A stretch of DNA of 64,000 nt from Bryobacter sp. (GTDB taxonomy: Bacteria > Acidobacteriota > Terriglobia > Bryobacterales > Bryobacteraceae), in assembly GCA_022843605.1 (NCBI GenBank), contig JALHNI010000001.1, positions 62,001-126,000 on the forward strand, given 5' to 3'. Position numbers and translations under genes: made by a program. Below, one piece after another: positions 54,826 through 63,385 of the stretch (position 1 is the first letter of the stretch; each line of letters begins with the position of its first letter). The notes below the pieces were generated by a model, which had not been told where the DNA came from, made no database searches, and saw only the letters and a program-made list of their open reading frames with translations.

Positions 54826-57489
54826 ATGTCCTGGTGGCGACGGGTGCGGAATTTGTTTCGGGCGGAGCGGGTGAATCGCGAGTTGGATGAGGAGTTGGCG
54901 GCGCACCTGGACGAGGCGGTGGCGCAGGGACGGGACCCGGAGGAGGCGCGGCGGGCGTTGGGGTCGCCGTTGCGGTGGCGGGAGGAGAGCCGGGAGTTCC
55001 GGTTGGTGACGTGGGTGGAATCGCTGCGGGCGGACGTGATATTCGGGGGCCGTCAGTTGGTGAAGAACCGGACGGCGTCGGTGGCGGCGATCCTGTCGCT
55101 GGGGTTGGCGATGGGGGCGTGTGTGGCGACCTTTCGCCTGGTGGATGCGTTGTTGCTGCGGCCTTTGCCGGTGGCCTCGCCGGAGCGGCTGTTTTATCTG
55201 GCGGTGGAGAATCGGACGCCGGAGGGTGAAATCGAGTTGGTCGATAGCTATGAATACCCGACGTTCCGAAAGCTGCGGGCCGCAGTGCGCGGCCAAGCGG
55301 AGGCGATGGCGATTTCTCGTGCGGGCCGGATCGGCTTGACGTTCGGAGGGGACGCGGAGTTTGAGAGGGCGTACCGGCAATTCGTTTCGGGATGGACGAT
55401 GGGGGCCTTGGGATTGAAACCGGCGCTGGGCCGTATTCTGACCGAGGCCGACGACGTGAAGCCCGGTGGGCATCCGTATGCGGTGATCTCGCACGATTAC
55501 TGGACACGCCGCTTTGGGCGGGATGAGAAGGCGGTGGGGCGGACATTCCGGTCCGGCAAAGATTTGTACCAGATTGTGGGGGTGCTGGAGGAGGGATTCA
55601 CGGGAACGGAGACGGGAACGCTGACGGACATCTACACGCCGATGATGATGAATGCGGAAGCGATCGAGAACGAGAACTGGAGCTGGTTTCGGACGTGGGT
55701 GCAGTTGAAGCCGGGTGCGGACGCGGAGCAGGTGAGGCAGCGGTTGCGAGCGGCGACACTGGAACCACGGCGGGAAAAGGTGAAGCAGTGGTGGAGTTCG
55801 TCGACGCCGCGGGAGCGGGTGGAGCAGTATCTGACGGCGGAGGTGAAAATGCTGCCGGCGGCGACGGGGGTGTCGGGGATGCAAAAGACATACCGGAAGT
55901 CGATGGGGATTCTGGCGGTGTTGGTGGGATTGGTGTTGTTGATTGCATGCGCCAATGTGGCGAATCTGATGACGGCGCAGGCGTCGGCGCGGGCGCGAGA
56001 GATGGCGCTGCGGATTTCGATTGGGGCGGGGCGGGGAAGGCTGCGGCAACTGGTGATGGCGGAGAGCGGGTTGATGGCGGCGGCGGCGACGGTGCTGGGG
56101 GCGGGGTTTGCGTGGTGGTCCGCGCCGTATGTGGTGAGTTTGATCAATCCGCCGGACAATCCGGCGCGGCTGGCGCTGCCGGCGGACTGGCGGGTGGCGG
56201 GCTTCACGATGGGGTTGGCGGTGTTGGTGGCCGTGCTGTTCGGAATGGTGCCGGCTTGGTGGGCGTCGCGGGTGAAACCGGCGAGCGCGCTGAAGGGTGG
56301 CGAGGATCCGCGAGGGCGGCGGCGGCTGATGCATGCCTTGGTGGCAGTGCAGGTGGCGTTCGGTTTTCTGGTGCATTTCGTCGCGGGATTGTTTCTGTCG
56401 AGCTTCGACCGGCTGACGACGCAATCGACGGGGTTTGTGGCGGAGAGATTGTTGGTGCTGGAGGCGGTGTCGACGGAGAAGCAGCCGCCTGCCTACTGGC
56501 GCCAAGTGGCGGAGGGGTTGCGGGCCGTGAATGGGGTGGAAGCGGTGGGCGTGAGCAGTTGGGCGTTGATGGGCGGGAACTCATGGCGGACGGGAGTGTC
56601 CGTGAATGGGGAACCGCCGCGCGAGGAACCGAGCCCTTATTTTCTGGAGGTTTCACCGGGCTGGTTTGACGCCATGAAGATTCCGCGGTTGGCGGGGCGC
56701 GAGTTTCGCGAGGCGGATGTCGATCCGGAAGTGGCGGTGGTGAACGAGGCGTTCGCGAAGCGGTACTTTGGTGGGCAGAATCCGGTGGGGAAGAGCTTTG
56801 AGCGTTTGGAGGGTGGCGAGACGCGGGATCGGATGCAGATTGTAGGGTATGTGCGTGATGCGCGATACCGTGACATGCGCGAGCCGATGCGTCCGACAGT
56901 GTTTACGCCCTTTCGCGCGATGAAAGACGGCAAGCCGGAAGGGAAGGATTGGGCCTCATTCCTGGTGCGGACGCGAGGTGAGGATCCGCTGGCGATGGCG
57001 GGGGCGTTGCGCCGGGCGGTGCCGCAGATCCGGCCCGAGTTCCGAGTGGCGAATGTGAGCACGCAGGAAGAGTTGGTGAAGCGGCACACGGTGCGGGAGA
57101 GGGTGCTGGCAATGCTGTCCTTGTTCTTTGCGGGCGTGGCGCTGTTGCTGGCGGGGGTGGGGCTGTACGGGGTGCTGGACTATTCGGTGCTGCAGCGCCG
57201 GCGGGAGATCGGGATCCGGTTGGCGCTGGGGGCGCGGGCGGACGATATCGCATGGCGGGTGACGGCGGAGGTGTTCGGGATGCTGGCGGTGGGCGCGGCG
57301 GCGGGGTTGGGGTTGGGGATGGCTTCGGAGCGGTATGTGGAGTCGTTGCTGTTCGGGGTGAAGGCGACGGATTGGTCGATGGTGGCGTGGCCAGCAGGAA
57401 CGATTGTGACGGTGGCGCTGTTGGCGGCTTTGCCACCGGTATTGCGGGCGGTGCGGATTGATCCTGCGGCGATGTTGCGGGCGGAGTAG
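54826..57489 (+). CDS. ABC transporter permease of the ADOP type (MacB/FtsX-like)
   Basis: An 887-residue permease from ATG 54826, two bases after the PadR stop, with GAGGAG nine bases upstream. N-terminal permease prefix domain (about 10-75) is followed by a first helix near 83-105, a MacB periplasmic domain, three helices about 363-480, a second repeat with helix near 500-525, another periplasmic domain, and three helices at 760-880 ending in AMLRAE. No ATPase is adjacent. Known members are tied to antibiotic or lipoprotein export, but this subtype is largely uncharacterised. Confidence 0.92.
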   Translation: MSWWRRVRNLFRAERVNRELDEELAAHLDEAVAQGRDPEEARRALGSPLRWREESREFRLVTWVESLRADVIFGGRQLVKNRTASVAAILSLGLAMGACVATFRLVDALLLRPLPVASPERLFYLAVENRTPEGEIELVDSYEYPTFRKLRAAVRGQAEAMAISRAGRIGLTFGGDAEFERAYRQFVSGWTMGALGLKPALGRILTEADDVKPGGHPYAVISHDYWTRRFGRDEKAVGRTFRSGKDLYQIVGVLEEGFTGTETGTLTDIYTPMMMNAEAIENENWSWFRTWVQLKPGADAEQVRQRLRAATLEPRREKVKQWWSSSTPRERVEQYLTAEVKMLPAATGVSGMQKTYRKSMGILAVLVGLVLLIACANVANLMTAQASARAREMALRISIGAGRGRLRQLVMAESGLMAAAATVLGAGFAWWSAPYVVSLINPPDNPARLALPADWRVAGFTMGLAVLVAVLFGMVPAWWASRVKPASALKGGEDPRGRRRLMHALVAVQVAFGFLVHFVAGLFLSSFDRLTTQSTGFVAERLLVLEAVSTEKQPPAYWRQVAEGLRAVNGVEAVGVSSWALMGGNSWRTGVSVNGEPPREEPSPYFLEVSPGWFDAMKIPRLAGREFREADVDPEVAVVNEAFAKRYFGGQNPVGKSFERLEGGETRDRMQIVGYVRDARYRDMREPMRPTVFTPFRAMKDGKPEGKDWASFLVRTRGEDPLAMAGALRRAVPQIRPEFRVANVSTQEELVKRHTVRERVLAMLSLFFAGVALLLAGVGLYGVLDYSVLQRRREIGIRLALGARADDIAWRVTAEVFGMLAVGAAAGLGLGMASERYVESLLFGVKATDWSMVAWPAGTIVTVALLAALPPVLRAVRIDPAAMLRAE

Positions 57490-57505
57490 CGGGCAGTAGG
57501 CCCGC
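57489..57505. terminator. Possible short terminator between convergent genes
   Basis: A 6-bp stem GCGGGC/GCCCGC with a 5-base loop between the permease and dehydrogenase stops. It is followed on + by a weak TGATTCTTT. It may serve as a modest terminator for the permease operon. Confidence 0.35.
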
Positions 57506-57513
57506 CTGATTCT

Positions 57514-58554
57514 TTAAGGGATGATGGCGGTTTTCATGTGGCCGTTGTGGCTCATGAGGTGTTTGAAGACTTCGAGGAGGTTCTGGAGGGGCTCTTCGCG
57601 GTTGACGAAGTCGAAGGCGGTGATGTCGCCGCGGGAGACGGCGTTGAGAGCTCGCTGAATGAGGGTGGGCGTGTGGTGGAAGCTCGCCTTGAGGGTGATC
57701 TCGGAGTAGTGGAGGCGGTTGGTGTCGAGCGAGATGGTGGTGTCGTTCGGGCAGCCGCCAAAGAGATTGACGGTGCCGCCACGGCGGACCATGCTGACTG
57801 ATTCCTGCCAGGTTTGGGGTTTGCCGACGGCTTCGATGACAATATCGGCACCGTGGCCGCCGGTTTTCGAGCGGACTTCGCTGACGACGTCGCGGGTGTC
57901 GGCGGTGGAGATGACTTCCTGGGCTCCCATGCGCAGGGCCCGGTCAAGCTGGGTTTTGCGGCGGCCGACGGCGATGACGCGCGCGCCGAGGAGTCCGGCG
58001 ATGCGGACGAACATGAGACCGATGGGGCCGAGGCCGATGACGGCGACGTTGTCGCCAGCGCTGATGGAGGAGTCCTCAATGCCTTTGAGGACGCAGGCGA
58101 GCGGCTCAATGAGGGCGGCATCCGGATAGGTGACATGAGGAGGGATCTCGTACATGTTCTTCTGGACGATGCGGGCGGGAATGCGGATGTACTCCGCATA
58201 GGCGCCATTATTGAACAACAGATTTTCGCAAAGGTTCTCCGACTTGCGCCGGCAATAGAGGCATTCGCCGCAAGGAGCGGAATTGGCCGCGACCACCCGC
58301 TGACCCACGTGAAAGTTGTCGACATCGGAACCGACGGCGACAATGTCACCGGACAATTCGTGGCCAAACAAGGCCGGCGGGACGATCATGCGCGCGTGGT
58401 AGCCCCGACGAAAAACTTTTACGTCAGTGCCACACGTCAGCGCCGCCCGGACGCGGACCAAGACATCACCTGGACCTATTGCAGGAACCTCAACCGGCTC
58501 GATCTCTACGTGTTCTTTCCCGTAGAGAACGGCCGCGAGCATTCTTACGCTCAC
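57514..58554 (-). CDS. Zinc-dependent alcohol dehydrogenase (MDR superfamily)
   Basis: A 346-residue enzyme. Catalytic zinc residues are in LTCGTDVK and FGHELSGD, structural zinc in CGECLYCRRKSENLC, and the NAD fold starts VAVIGLGPIGLMFVRIAG. It is near threonine/sorbitol-type dehydrogenases; substrate unknown. It is 141 bases downstream of the other MDR gene, with a plus-oriented terminator-like hairpin in the gap, so it may not share that gene's transcript. Confidence 0.9.
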   Translation of the reverse strand: MSVRMLAAVLYGKEHVEIEPVEVPAIGPGDVLVRVRAALTCGTDVKVFRRGYHARMIVPPALFGHELSGDIVAVGSDVDNFHVGQRVVAANSAPCGECLYCRRKSENLCENLLFNNGAYAEYIRIPARIVQKNMYEIPPHVTYPDAALIEPLACVLKGIEDSSISAGDNVAVIGLGPIGLMFVRIAGLLGARVIAVGRRKTQLDRALRMGAQEVISTADTRDVVSEVRSKTGGHGADIVIEAVGKPQTWQESVSMVRRGGTVNLFGGCPNDTTISLDTNRLHYSEITLKASFHHTPTLIQRALNAVSRGDITAFDFVNREEPLQNLLEVFKHLMSHNGHMKTAIIP

Positions 58555-58649
58555 TCGTAACCACCCTTCAGCAACACCAGTACCAACACCCCAGTATACC
58601 TATTCCTATCAGTCCATTGCCGACTGTCTCGCGAATTGCGCTCCGGTCT

Positions 58650-58675
58650 CTGCCACCGCCAGGTGGCAGATTTTT
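58650..58675 (+). terminator. Plus-oriented intrinsic terminator between two minus-strand genes
   Basis: An 8-bp stem CTGCCACC/GGTGGCAG (58650-58657 and 58662-58669), 4-base loop, then ATTTTT on the plus strand. The T-tract is on the strand opposite to both flanking genes. It could stop antisense transcription that runs past the permease operon. Confidence 0.6.
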
Positions 58676-58695
58676 CTACAGCAACATCCATGGAC

Positions 58696-59754
58696 TTAGA
58701 TGATCCCTTTCTGGGGCTCAACGAGGATCTTCAAAGAGTGATCGTCAGGATGGAGCGCTCGCTCCATACCGTCGTGAAAACCGGAGAGGGGGACCCGGTG
58801 CGAGATGAGACGTTCGACGGGGAGGCGGCCTGAAAAGATCAGGTGGGCCGACTCGCGCTGCAAATCGACGTCGGCGCTGTAAGAACCGCAAATCATTCGT
58901 TCGTCCTTACAGATGTCGGCACCGGCCAACTCGATTCGTTCCTTCTCAGAAGTCTGCGCAAAGAGCACGATGCGGGCTCCGGGACGGGTGGCGCGAACGG
59001 CCTGTTCGACGATGCCAGGCGCGGAGACGGCGACAAACACGAGGTCGGCGCCGCGGCCCTGGGAGCGCTGACGGGTGATTTCTGGCAGGTGGATTTGGCG
59101 GGGATCGTAGGCTTCGGCCGCGCCGAGTTCGAGGGCGAGGGCGCGGCGGGAGGCGGAAAGGTCGGTGGCGATGACGTGAGCGCCGGCCTGTTGAAGGAGC
59201 ATCGTGAATTTCAGCCCAATCGGACCCTGGCCCATGACAACCACTACGTCTCCAGCGCGGGGAGCGGATTGAACGACGGCTTTGAGGCAGGTGTTGAGTG
59301 GTTCGATGAGGCTGGCGGCGGCAAAGCTGACGCCGGCGGGAATTTTTTCGACGCCGCGTTCGACAATCCAGTCCATGATGCGGATGTATTGGGCGAAACC
59401 GCCGCCGGCAGGTTCGAAACCGGCCGTTATGCCGACGCGCTTATACACGGGGCATTGAGCATAAAGTTTTCGTTCGCAGTAGAAGCAGTGGCTGCAGGGA
59501 ATGTGATGGAAGGCGACGACGGCATCGCCGGGGGCGAATTTGGTGACGCCGGCACCGGCGGCGACGACGATTCCGGCCGTTTCATGGCCGTAGATGCGGG
59601 GGCCGGCAAGGAGATCGTATTCAATCTTCTTGAGATCGGTGTGGCAGATGCCGCAGGCTTCGACGCGGACGAGGAGTTCCCCCGGCCCGATTTCAGGGGT
59701 GGGGACTTCCTGGACTTCGACGTTTTGTTGGCCGGTGTAGACAGCGGCGAGCAT
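58696..59754 (-). CDS. Zinc-dependent alcohol dehydrogenase, second copy
   Basis: A 352-residue MDR enzyme from ATG 59754 (MLAAVYTGQQNVEVQEVPTP). Catalytic zinc in CGICHTDLKK and YGHETAG, structural zinc in CSHCFYCERKLYAQC, and NAD motif VVVMGQGPIGLKF. It starts 13 bases after hpnG and is probably in the hopanoid operon. It may oxidise a hopanoid or sugar hydroxyl; this is inference from location. Confidence 0.9.
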   Translation of the reverse strand: MLAAVYTGQQNVEVQEVPTPEIGPGELLVRVEACGICHTDLKKIEYDLLAGPRIYGHETAGIVVAAGAGVTKFAPGDAVVAFHHIPCSHCFYCERKLYAQCPVYKRVGITAGFEPAGGGFAQYIRIMDWIVERGVEKIPAGVSFAAASLIEPLNTCLKAVVQSAPRAGDVVVVMGQGPIGLKFTMLLQQAGAHVIATDLSASRRALALELGAAEAYDPRQIHLPEITRQRSQGRGADLVFVAVSAPGIVEQAVRATRPGARIVLFAQTSEKERIELAGADICKDERMICGSYSADVDLQRESAHLIFSGRLPVERLISHRVPLSGFHDGMERALHPDDHSLKILVEPQKGII

Positions 59755-59767
59755 GCGACGGGGGATG

Positions 59768-60436
59768 TCAGAAACGGCAGTCGGCAAGAAAGCCTCCGAG
59801 GGATTGGGCCGCCATCTTCGTTTGCCGCTGCAGGGCGGAGATGGCTGGAATGAGGGTGAAGGGACGGGCCAGGATGGCGAGGGCGATGCGGCCCTTGGCG
59901 AAGCGGCCATCGGCGGTGCGGTAGCGATTGAAGTCGAGGGGCAGAGATTGCTGGGCGGTATCGGAGACGCACTTGATGCAGGCGAAGTTGACGCCCTGAC
60001 GGTGGGCGGCGGCGCGGACGGCGGCGCTCTCCATTTCGACGGCGAGGCCTTGGGGGGAGAGGGCTTGTTTTTCGGCGGCGGTGGAGGCGACACGATCCTG
60101 GGAGACGATGGGGCCGCTGCGGTAGGGCGGGGCGGTGCGCGGCTGATGGCCGGCGGGGTCGATGACGATTTCGTTGAGGGTGAGGCTGGGGGAGAGTGCG
60201 CCGCAGGTGCCGGTGGAGATGAGGAGGTCAATGGGGCCGGACTGGAGAACGGCATCGGCGGCGCGAGCGGCGGCGCGAAAGCCTGGTCCAAAGGCGGCGA
60301 GGCGAACCTGGTCACCGGAGTGGGTTTCGCCGTGGACGGCTTGCTTACTCAAAGGAGAGCGGCTTTCGCAGCGGGCGAGACGCTGGGCGTAGGGCTCTAG
60401 TTCGTAGGGGTCAGCGGCGACGATGCCGAGGGTCAT
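59768..60436 (-). CDS. hpnG: Hopanoid-associated nucleoside phosphorylase
   Basis: A 222-residue phosphorylase of the PNP/MTAN fold from ATG 60436, four bases inside hpnA (ATGA). It has LLISTGTCGALSPSL and the ribosyl-site VEMESAAVRAAA. HpnG is known to release adenine from adenosylhopane, giving a ribosylhopane. Its order next to hpnA and shc supports the name. Confidence 0.87.
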   Translation of the reverse strand: MTLGIVAADPYELEPYAQRLARCESRSPLSKQAVHGETHSGDQVRLAAFGPGFRAAARAADAVLQSGPIDLLISTGTCGALSPSLTLNEIVIDPAGHQPRTAPPYRSGPIVSQDRVASTAAEKQALSPQGLAVEMESAAVRAAAHRQGVNFACIKCVSDTAQQSLPLDFNRYRTADGRFAKGRIALAILARPFTLIPAISALQRQTKMAAQSLGGFLADCRF

Positions 60437-61407
60437 GCGGCCATCCCTTGTTGGCGGAACCAGCCGACGGCGCGATTGAGGGCGTCGTCGACGCTGGAGG
60501 GGGCGTAGCCGAGTTCGCGCTGAGCTTTGCCGCTGGAGGCGTACATTTTCTGGCGGGCCATGCGGACGGCATCGAGAGGAACATCGGGTTCGCGGCCGGA
60601 GATGGCGGCCCAGCCGGTGGAGACGGCGCCGGCGGCATAGGCGATGAAGTGCGGAATCTGGAAGGAGGGGGCGCGACGGCCGGTGAGGCGAGCGAGGCGG
60701 GCGAGGATCTCGCGGAGGTGCAGATTCTCGGAGCCGAGGATGTAGCGTTCGCCGCGCCGGCCTTTCTCGAGGGCGAGGAGGTGGCCGAGGGCGCAATCGT
60801 GGACGTCGACGAGGTTGAGGCCGGTGTCGACGAAGGCGGGCATTTTGCCGGCGAGGAAGTCGAGGATGATTTTCCCGGTGGGGGTGGGTTTTACGTCGCG
60901 TTCGCCGATGGGGGCAGTGGGATTGACGATGGTGACGTCGTGTTGTTGGGCGGCGGCGAGAGCGGCTTGCTCGGCGAGGTACTTGGAGCGTTTGTACGGG
61001 CCGGTCATCTGTGCGAGGGAGGTGGGCTGAGTTTCGTCGCCGATGCCGTTGGGGGGGAAGCCGATGCAGCCGACGGTAGAGGTATAGACAACCCTCTCGA
61101 CACCGGCATGATGCGCGGCGGCGAGGAGGTCGCGGGTGCCATCGACGTTGGAGGCGTACATTTCGCTTTCGTCGCGGAGCCAGAGGCGGTAGTCGGCGGC
61201 GGCGTGGAAGACGTAGCGGCAGCCGGCGACGGCGCGCTGGAGGGAGGGGCGGTCACGGAGGTCGCCGCGGACGGTTTCGCAATCGAGGCCGGCGACGGGG
61301 CCACCCTGGCGAGTGAGCACTCGCACGCGATGGCCACGCTGCAGAAGCAGGCGTGCGATGTGCCAGCCAAGAAAGCCGGTGGCGCCAGTAACCAGGGTGG
61401 GAGGCAT
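60433..61407 (-). CDS. hpnA: Hopanoid-associated sugar epimerase
   Basis: A 324-residue extended-SDR. Rossmann motif VTGATGFLGWHIARLL at residues 6-21, catalytic Tyr/Lys in YKRSKYLAEQ near 137 and DLRDRPSLQRAV are typical of HpnA. It is a presumptive NDP-sugar epimerase or reductase for hopanoid side chains; its function is not proven. It starts 15 bases after shc. Confidence 0.88.
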   Translation of the reverse strand: MPPTLVTGATGFLGWHIARLLLQRGHRVRVLTRQGGPVAGLDCETVRGDLRDRPSLQRAVAGCRYVFHAAADYRLWLRDESEMYASNVDGTRDLLAAAHHAGVERVVYTSTVGCIGFPPNGIGDETQPTSLAQMTGPYKRSKYLAEQAALAAAQQHDVTIVNPTAPIGERDVKPTPTGKIILDFLAGKMPAFVDTGLNLVDVHDCALGHLLALEKGRRGERYILGSENLHLREILARLARLTGRRAPSFQIPHFIAYAAGAVSTGWAAISGREPDVPLDAVRMARQKMYASSGKAQRELGYAPSSVDDALNRAVGWFRQQGMAA

Positions 61408-61422
61408 AGGGGGACGCGGGGG

Positions 61423-63357
61423 CTAGGCCGCGCGCTTCACCTTCAGCCAATCGCTCAGGGCCATCAACGGGAAGGAATCCCGGTAGAGGTGGTAGGTGAG
61501 GTAGTAGACGTTGGGGAAGCCGGTGCCGGTGGCGAGTTGTTCGAACCAGGTGCCGTCTTCCCGTTGGGTTTCGACGAGATGCTCGATGCCGTGGTGGACG
61601 CTGAGGGACGAGTCGTCGCCGCTGGCGAGAAGGCCCATGATCCCCCAAGCGGTTTGCGAGGCGGTGCTGGGAGCGGGAACGAAGCCGCCTTTGCGGTAGG
61701 ATTCGCAGCTTTCGCCCCAGCCGCCATCGGCGTTTTGAATACTGCGGAGCCATTCGCCGCCGCGGAGGACGTGGGCTTCGCGATCGCTTTCGCCGGCGGC
61801 GCGGAGTCCGCGGAGGGCGAGGAAGGTGCCGTAGACGTAGTTGACGCCCCAGCGTCCGTACCAACTGCCGTCGGCTTCCTGGGTGCGGATGAGATAGTCG
61901 ACGCCGCGGCGAATGGAGGGGTGTTGCGGGTGGACGCCGGCGAGGATGAGGCCTTCGAGCACACGGCCGGTGATGTCGGGGCACGTGGGGTCGAGCATGG
62001 CGTTGTGGTCGGCGAAAGGAACGTCGGCGAGGAAGTCCCAGTTGTTGTCGACATCGAAGGCGGCCCAGCCGCCATCTTTCGATTGCATGCCGAGAGTCCA
62101 GGCGACGGCGCGTTCCCGAACGGCGAGCAGTTCGGTGGAATCGCTGGCGCCAGTGTGATGGAGCGCCTTCAGGACCATGGCGGTGTCGTCGATGTCGGGG
62201 TAGTGTTCGTTGGCGAACTCGAAGTACCAGCCGGAAGGCTCAAGATTGGGGCGTTTCTTGCTCCAATCGCCTTTGGTGCGGACTTCTTTGGTAAGGAGCC
62301 AGTCGCCGCAGCGGCGCATCATTTGCGGGTCGGCCATTCCGGATTCGCCGAGAGCGAATGCGGCGATGGCGGTATCCCAGACGACGCTGAAGCAGGGCTG
62401 ATGGAAGAAGCGGTCGCCGTCGTCGACGAGGAGGCGGTCAAACTGGCGTTGGGCTTCAGCGCGGGCCGGATGGTCAGCGGGGTAGCCAAGGAGGTCGAGC
62501 ATCATGATGGCGTACATCATGGGCGGATAAATGGCGGCGAGGCCATCGGACTTTTCGAAGCGCTGGAGGACCCAATCGCGGGCGAGGTTGATGGAGCGCT
62601 GGCGGATGGCTTTGATCTGGTAACGGTCCCAGAATTTGACGAAGTCATCGCAGAGGAAGAACCAGTTCTTCCAACTGAAGAAACTGGCGCCGGTTTTGAA
62701 CTCGAGCGGCACGCCGCGCTTGATCAACTCGTCGAGGTGAAAGCCAGCGGGCACGGGCCGTTGGGGGTTGGCGGCGTGGAGGACGGAGAGGGGGATGACG
62801 ATGGCGCGGGTCCAACTGGACATCTCGTAGATCATGTTGCCCGAGAGCATCAGTTCCGGGGGGATGCTGGGGGCGAACTCGCGCGGGTAAAGGCCGAACA
62901 GGGAGAGATTGATTTTGACGTAGCTGTTGGCGGCCTGGATGCCGCCGAGAGCGAGGATGCGTTCGCGGCAACGTTCGAGGGCAGCGGGGTCGAGTTTAAG
63001 GCCGGGGATATGGGTGGCGAGTTTGAGGGCGCAGTAGGCTTTGACGGAAGCACTGACGTCGGCCGGACCTTGGGGATAGGCACTGAAGCCGCCGTCGGCG
63101 GCCTGATGGGCGAGAATCGACTGCACGGCGCGCTGGGCTTTGGCGGCGTCCGGGGGCTGCCAGGTGGAGCCGGAAGGAGAGTGCAGCCAAAGTTGGAGAA
63201 GAAGGTAGTCAGCCTCGAGCGTGGCGTCGCCGCCGGTGAGGTCTCCCCACCAGTAACCGTCCGCATGCTGGCGGCGCGCAAAAGCGGCCACCGATTTCCG
63301 GGCCGCCTCGTGGGCGGTTGCCAGAAGGGTGTCGCTGATTTGAAGACTAGGACTCAT
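61423..63357 (-). CDS. shc: Squalene-hopene cyclase
   Basis: A 644-residue cyclase from ATG 63357. The catalytic acid motif DIDDTAM is at Asp388 to Asp391, and QW-repeats such as QADGGFSAYPQ and QNADGGWGESCES stud the protein. It turns squalene into hopene at the membrane. The usual length is about 630-680. It is the core gene of the hopanoid cluster, 28 bases downstream of ispH. Confidence 0.95.
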   Translation of the reverse strand: MSPSLQISDTLLATAHEAARKSVAAFARRQHADGYWWGDLTGGDATLEADYLLLQLWLHSPSGSTWQPPDAAKAQRAVQSILAHQAADGGFSAYPQGPADVSASVKAYCALKLATHIPGLKLDPAALERCRERILALGGIQAANSYVKINLSLFGLYPREFAPSIPPELMLSGNMIYEMSSWTRAIVIPLSVLHAANPQRPVPAGFHLDELIKRGVPLEFKTGASFFSWKNWFFLCDDFVKFWDRYQIKAIRQRSINLARDWVLQRFEKSDGLAAIYPPMMYAIMMLDLLGYPADHPARAEAQRQFDRLLVDDGDRFFHQPCFSVVWDTAIAAFALGESGMADPQMMRRCGDWLLTKEVRTKGDWSKKRPNLEPSGWYFEFANEHYPDIDDTAMVLKALHHTGASDSTELLAVRERAVAWTLGMQSKDGGWAAFDVDNNWDFLADVPFADHNAMLDPTCPDITGRVLEGLILAGVHPQHPSIRRGVDYLIRTQEADGSWYGRWGVNYVYGTFLALRGLRAAGESDREAHVLRGGEWLRSIQNADGGWGESCESYRKGGFVPAPSTASQTAWGIMGLLASGDDSSLSVHHGIEHLVETQREDGTWFEQLATGTGFPNVYYLTYHLYRDSFPLMALSDWLKVKRAA

Positions 63358-63385
63358 CAGAACTCTCAATAAACGGGTACTTCCC

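Noticed and set aside
60448-63372. A 974-codon plus-strand open frame opposite shc, hpnA and the hpnG start
   Set aside because: It is Gly/Ala/Glu/Val-rich low-complexity sequence with no domains, mirrored from the C-ending codons of the real minus-strand genes.
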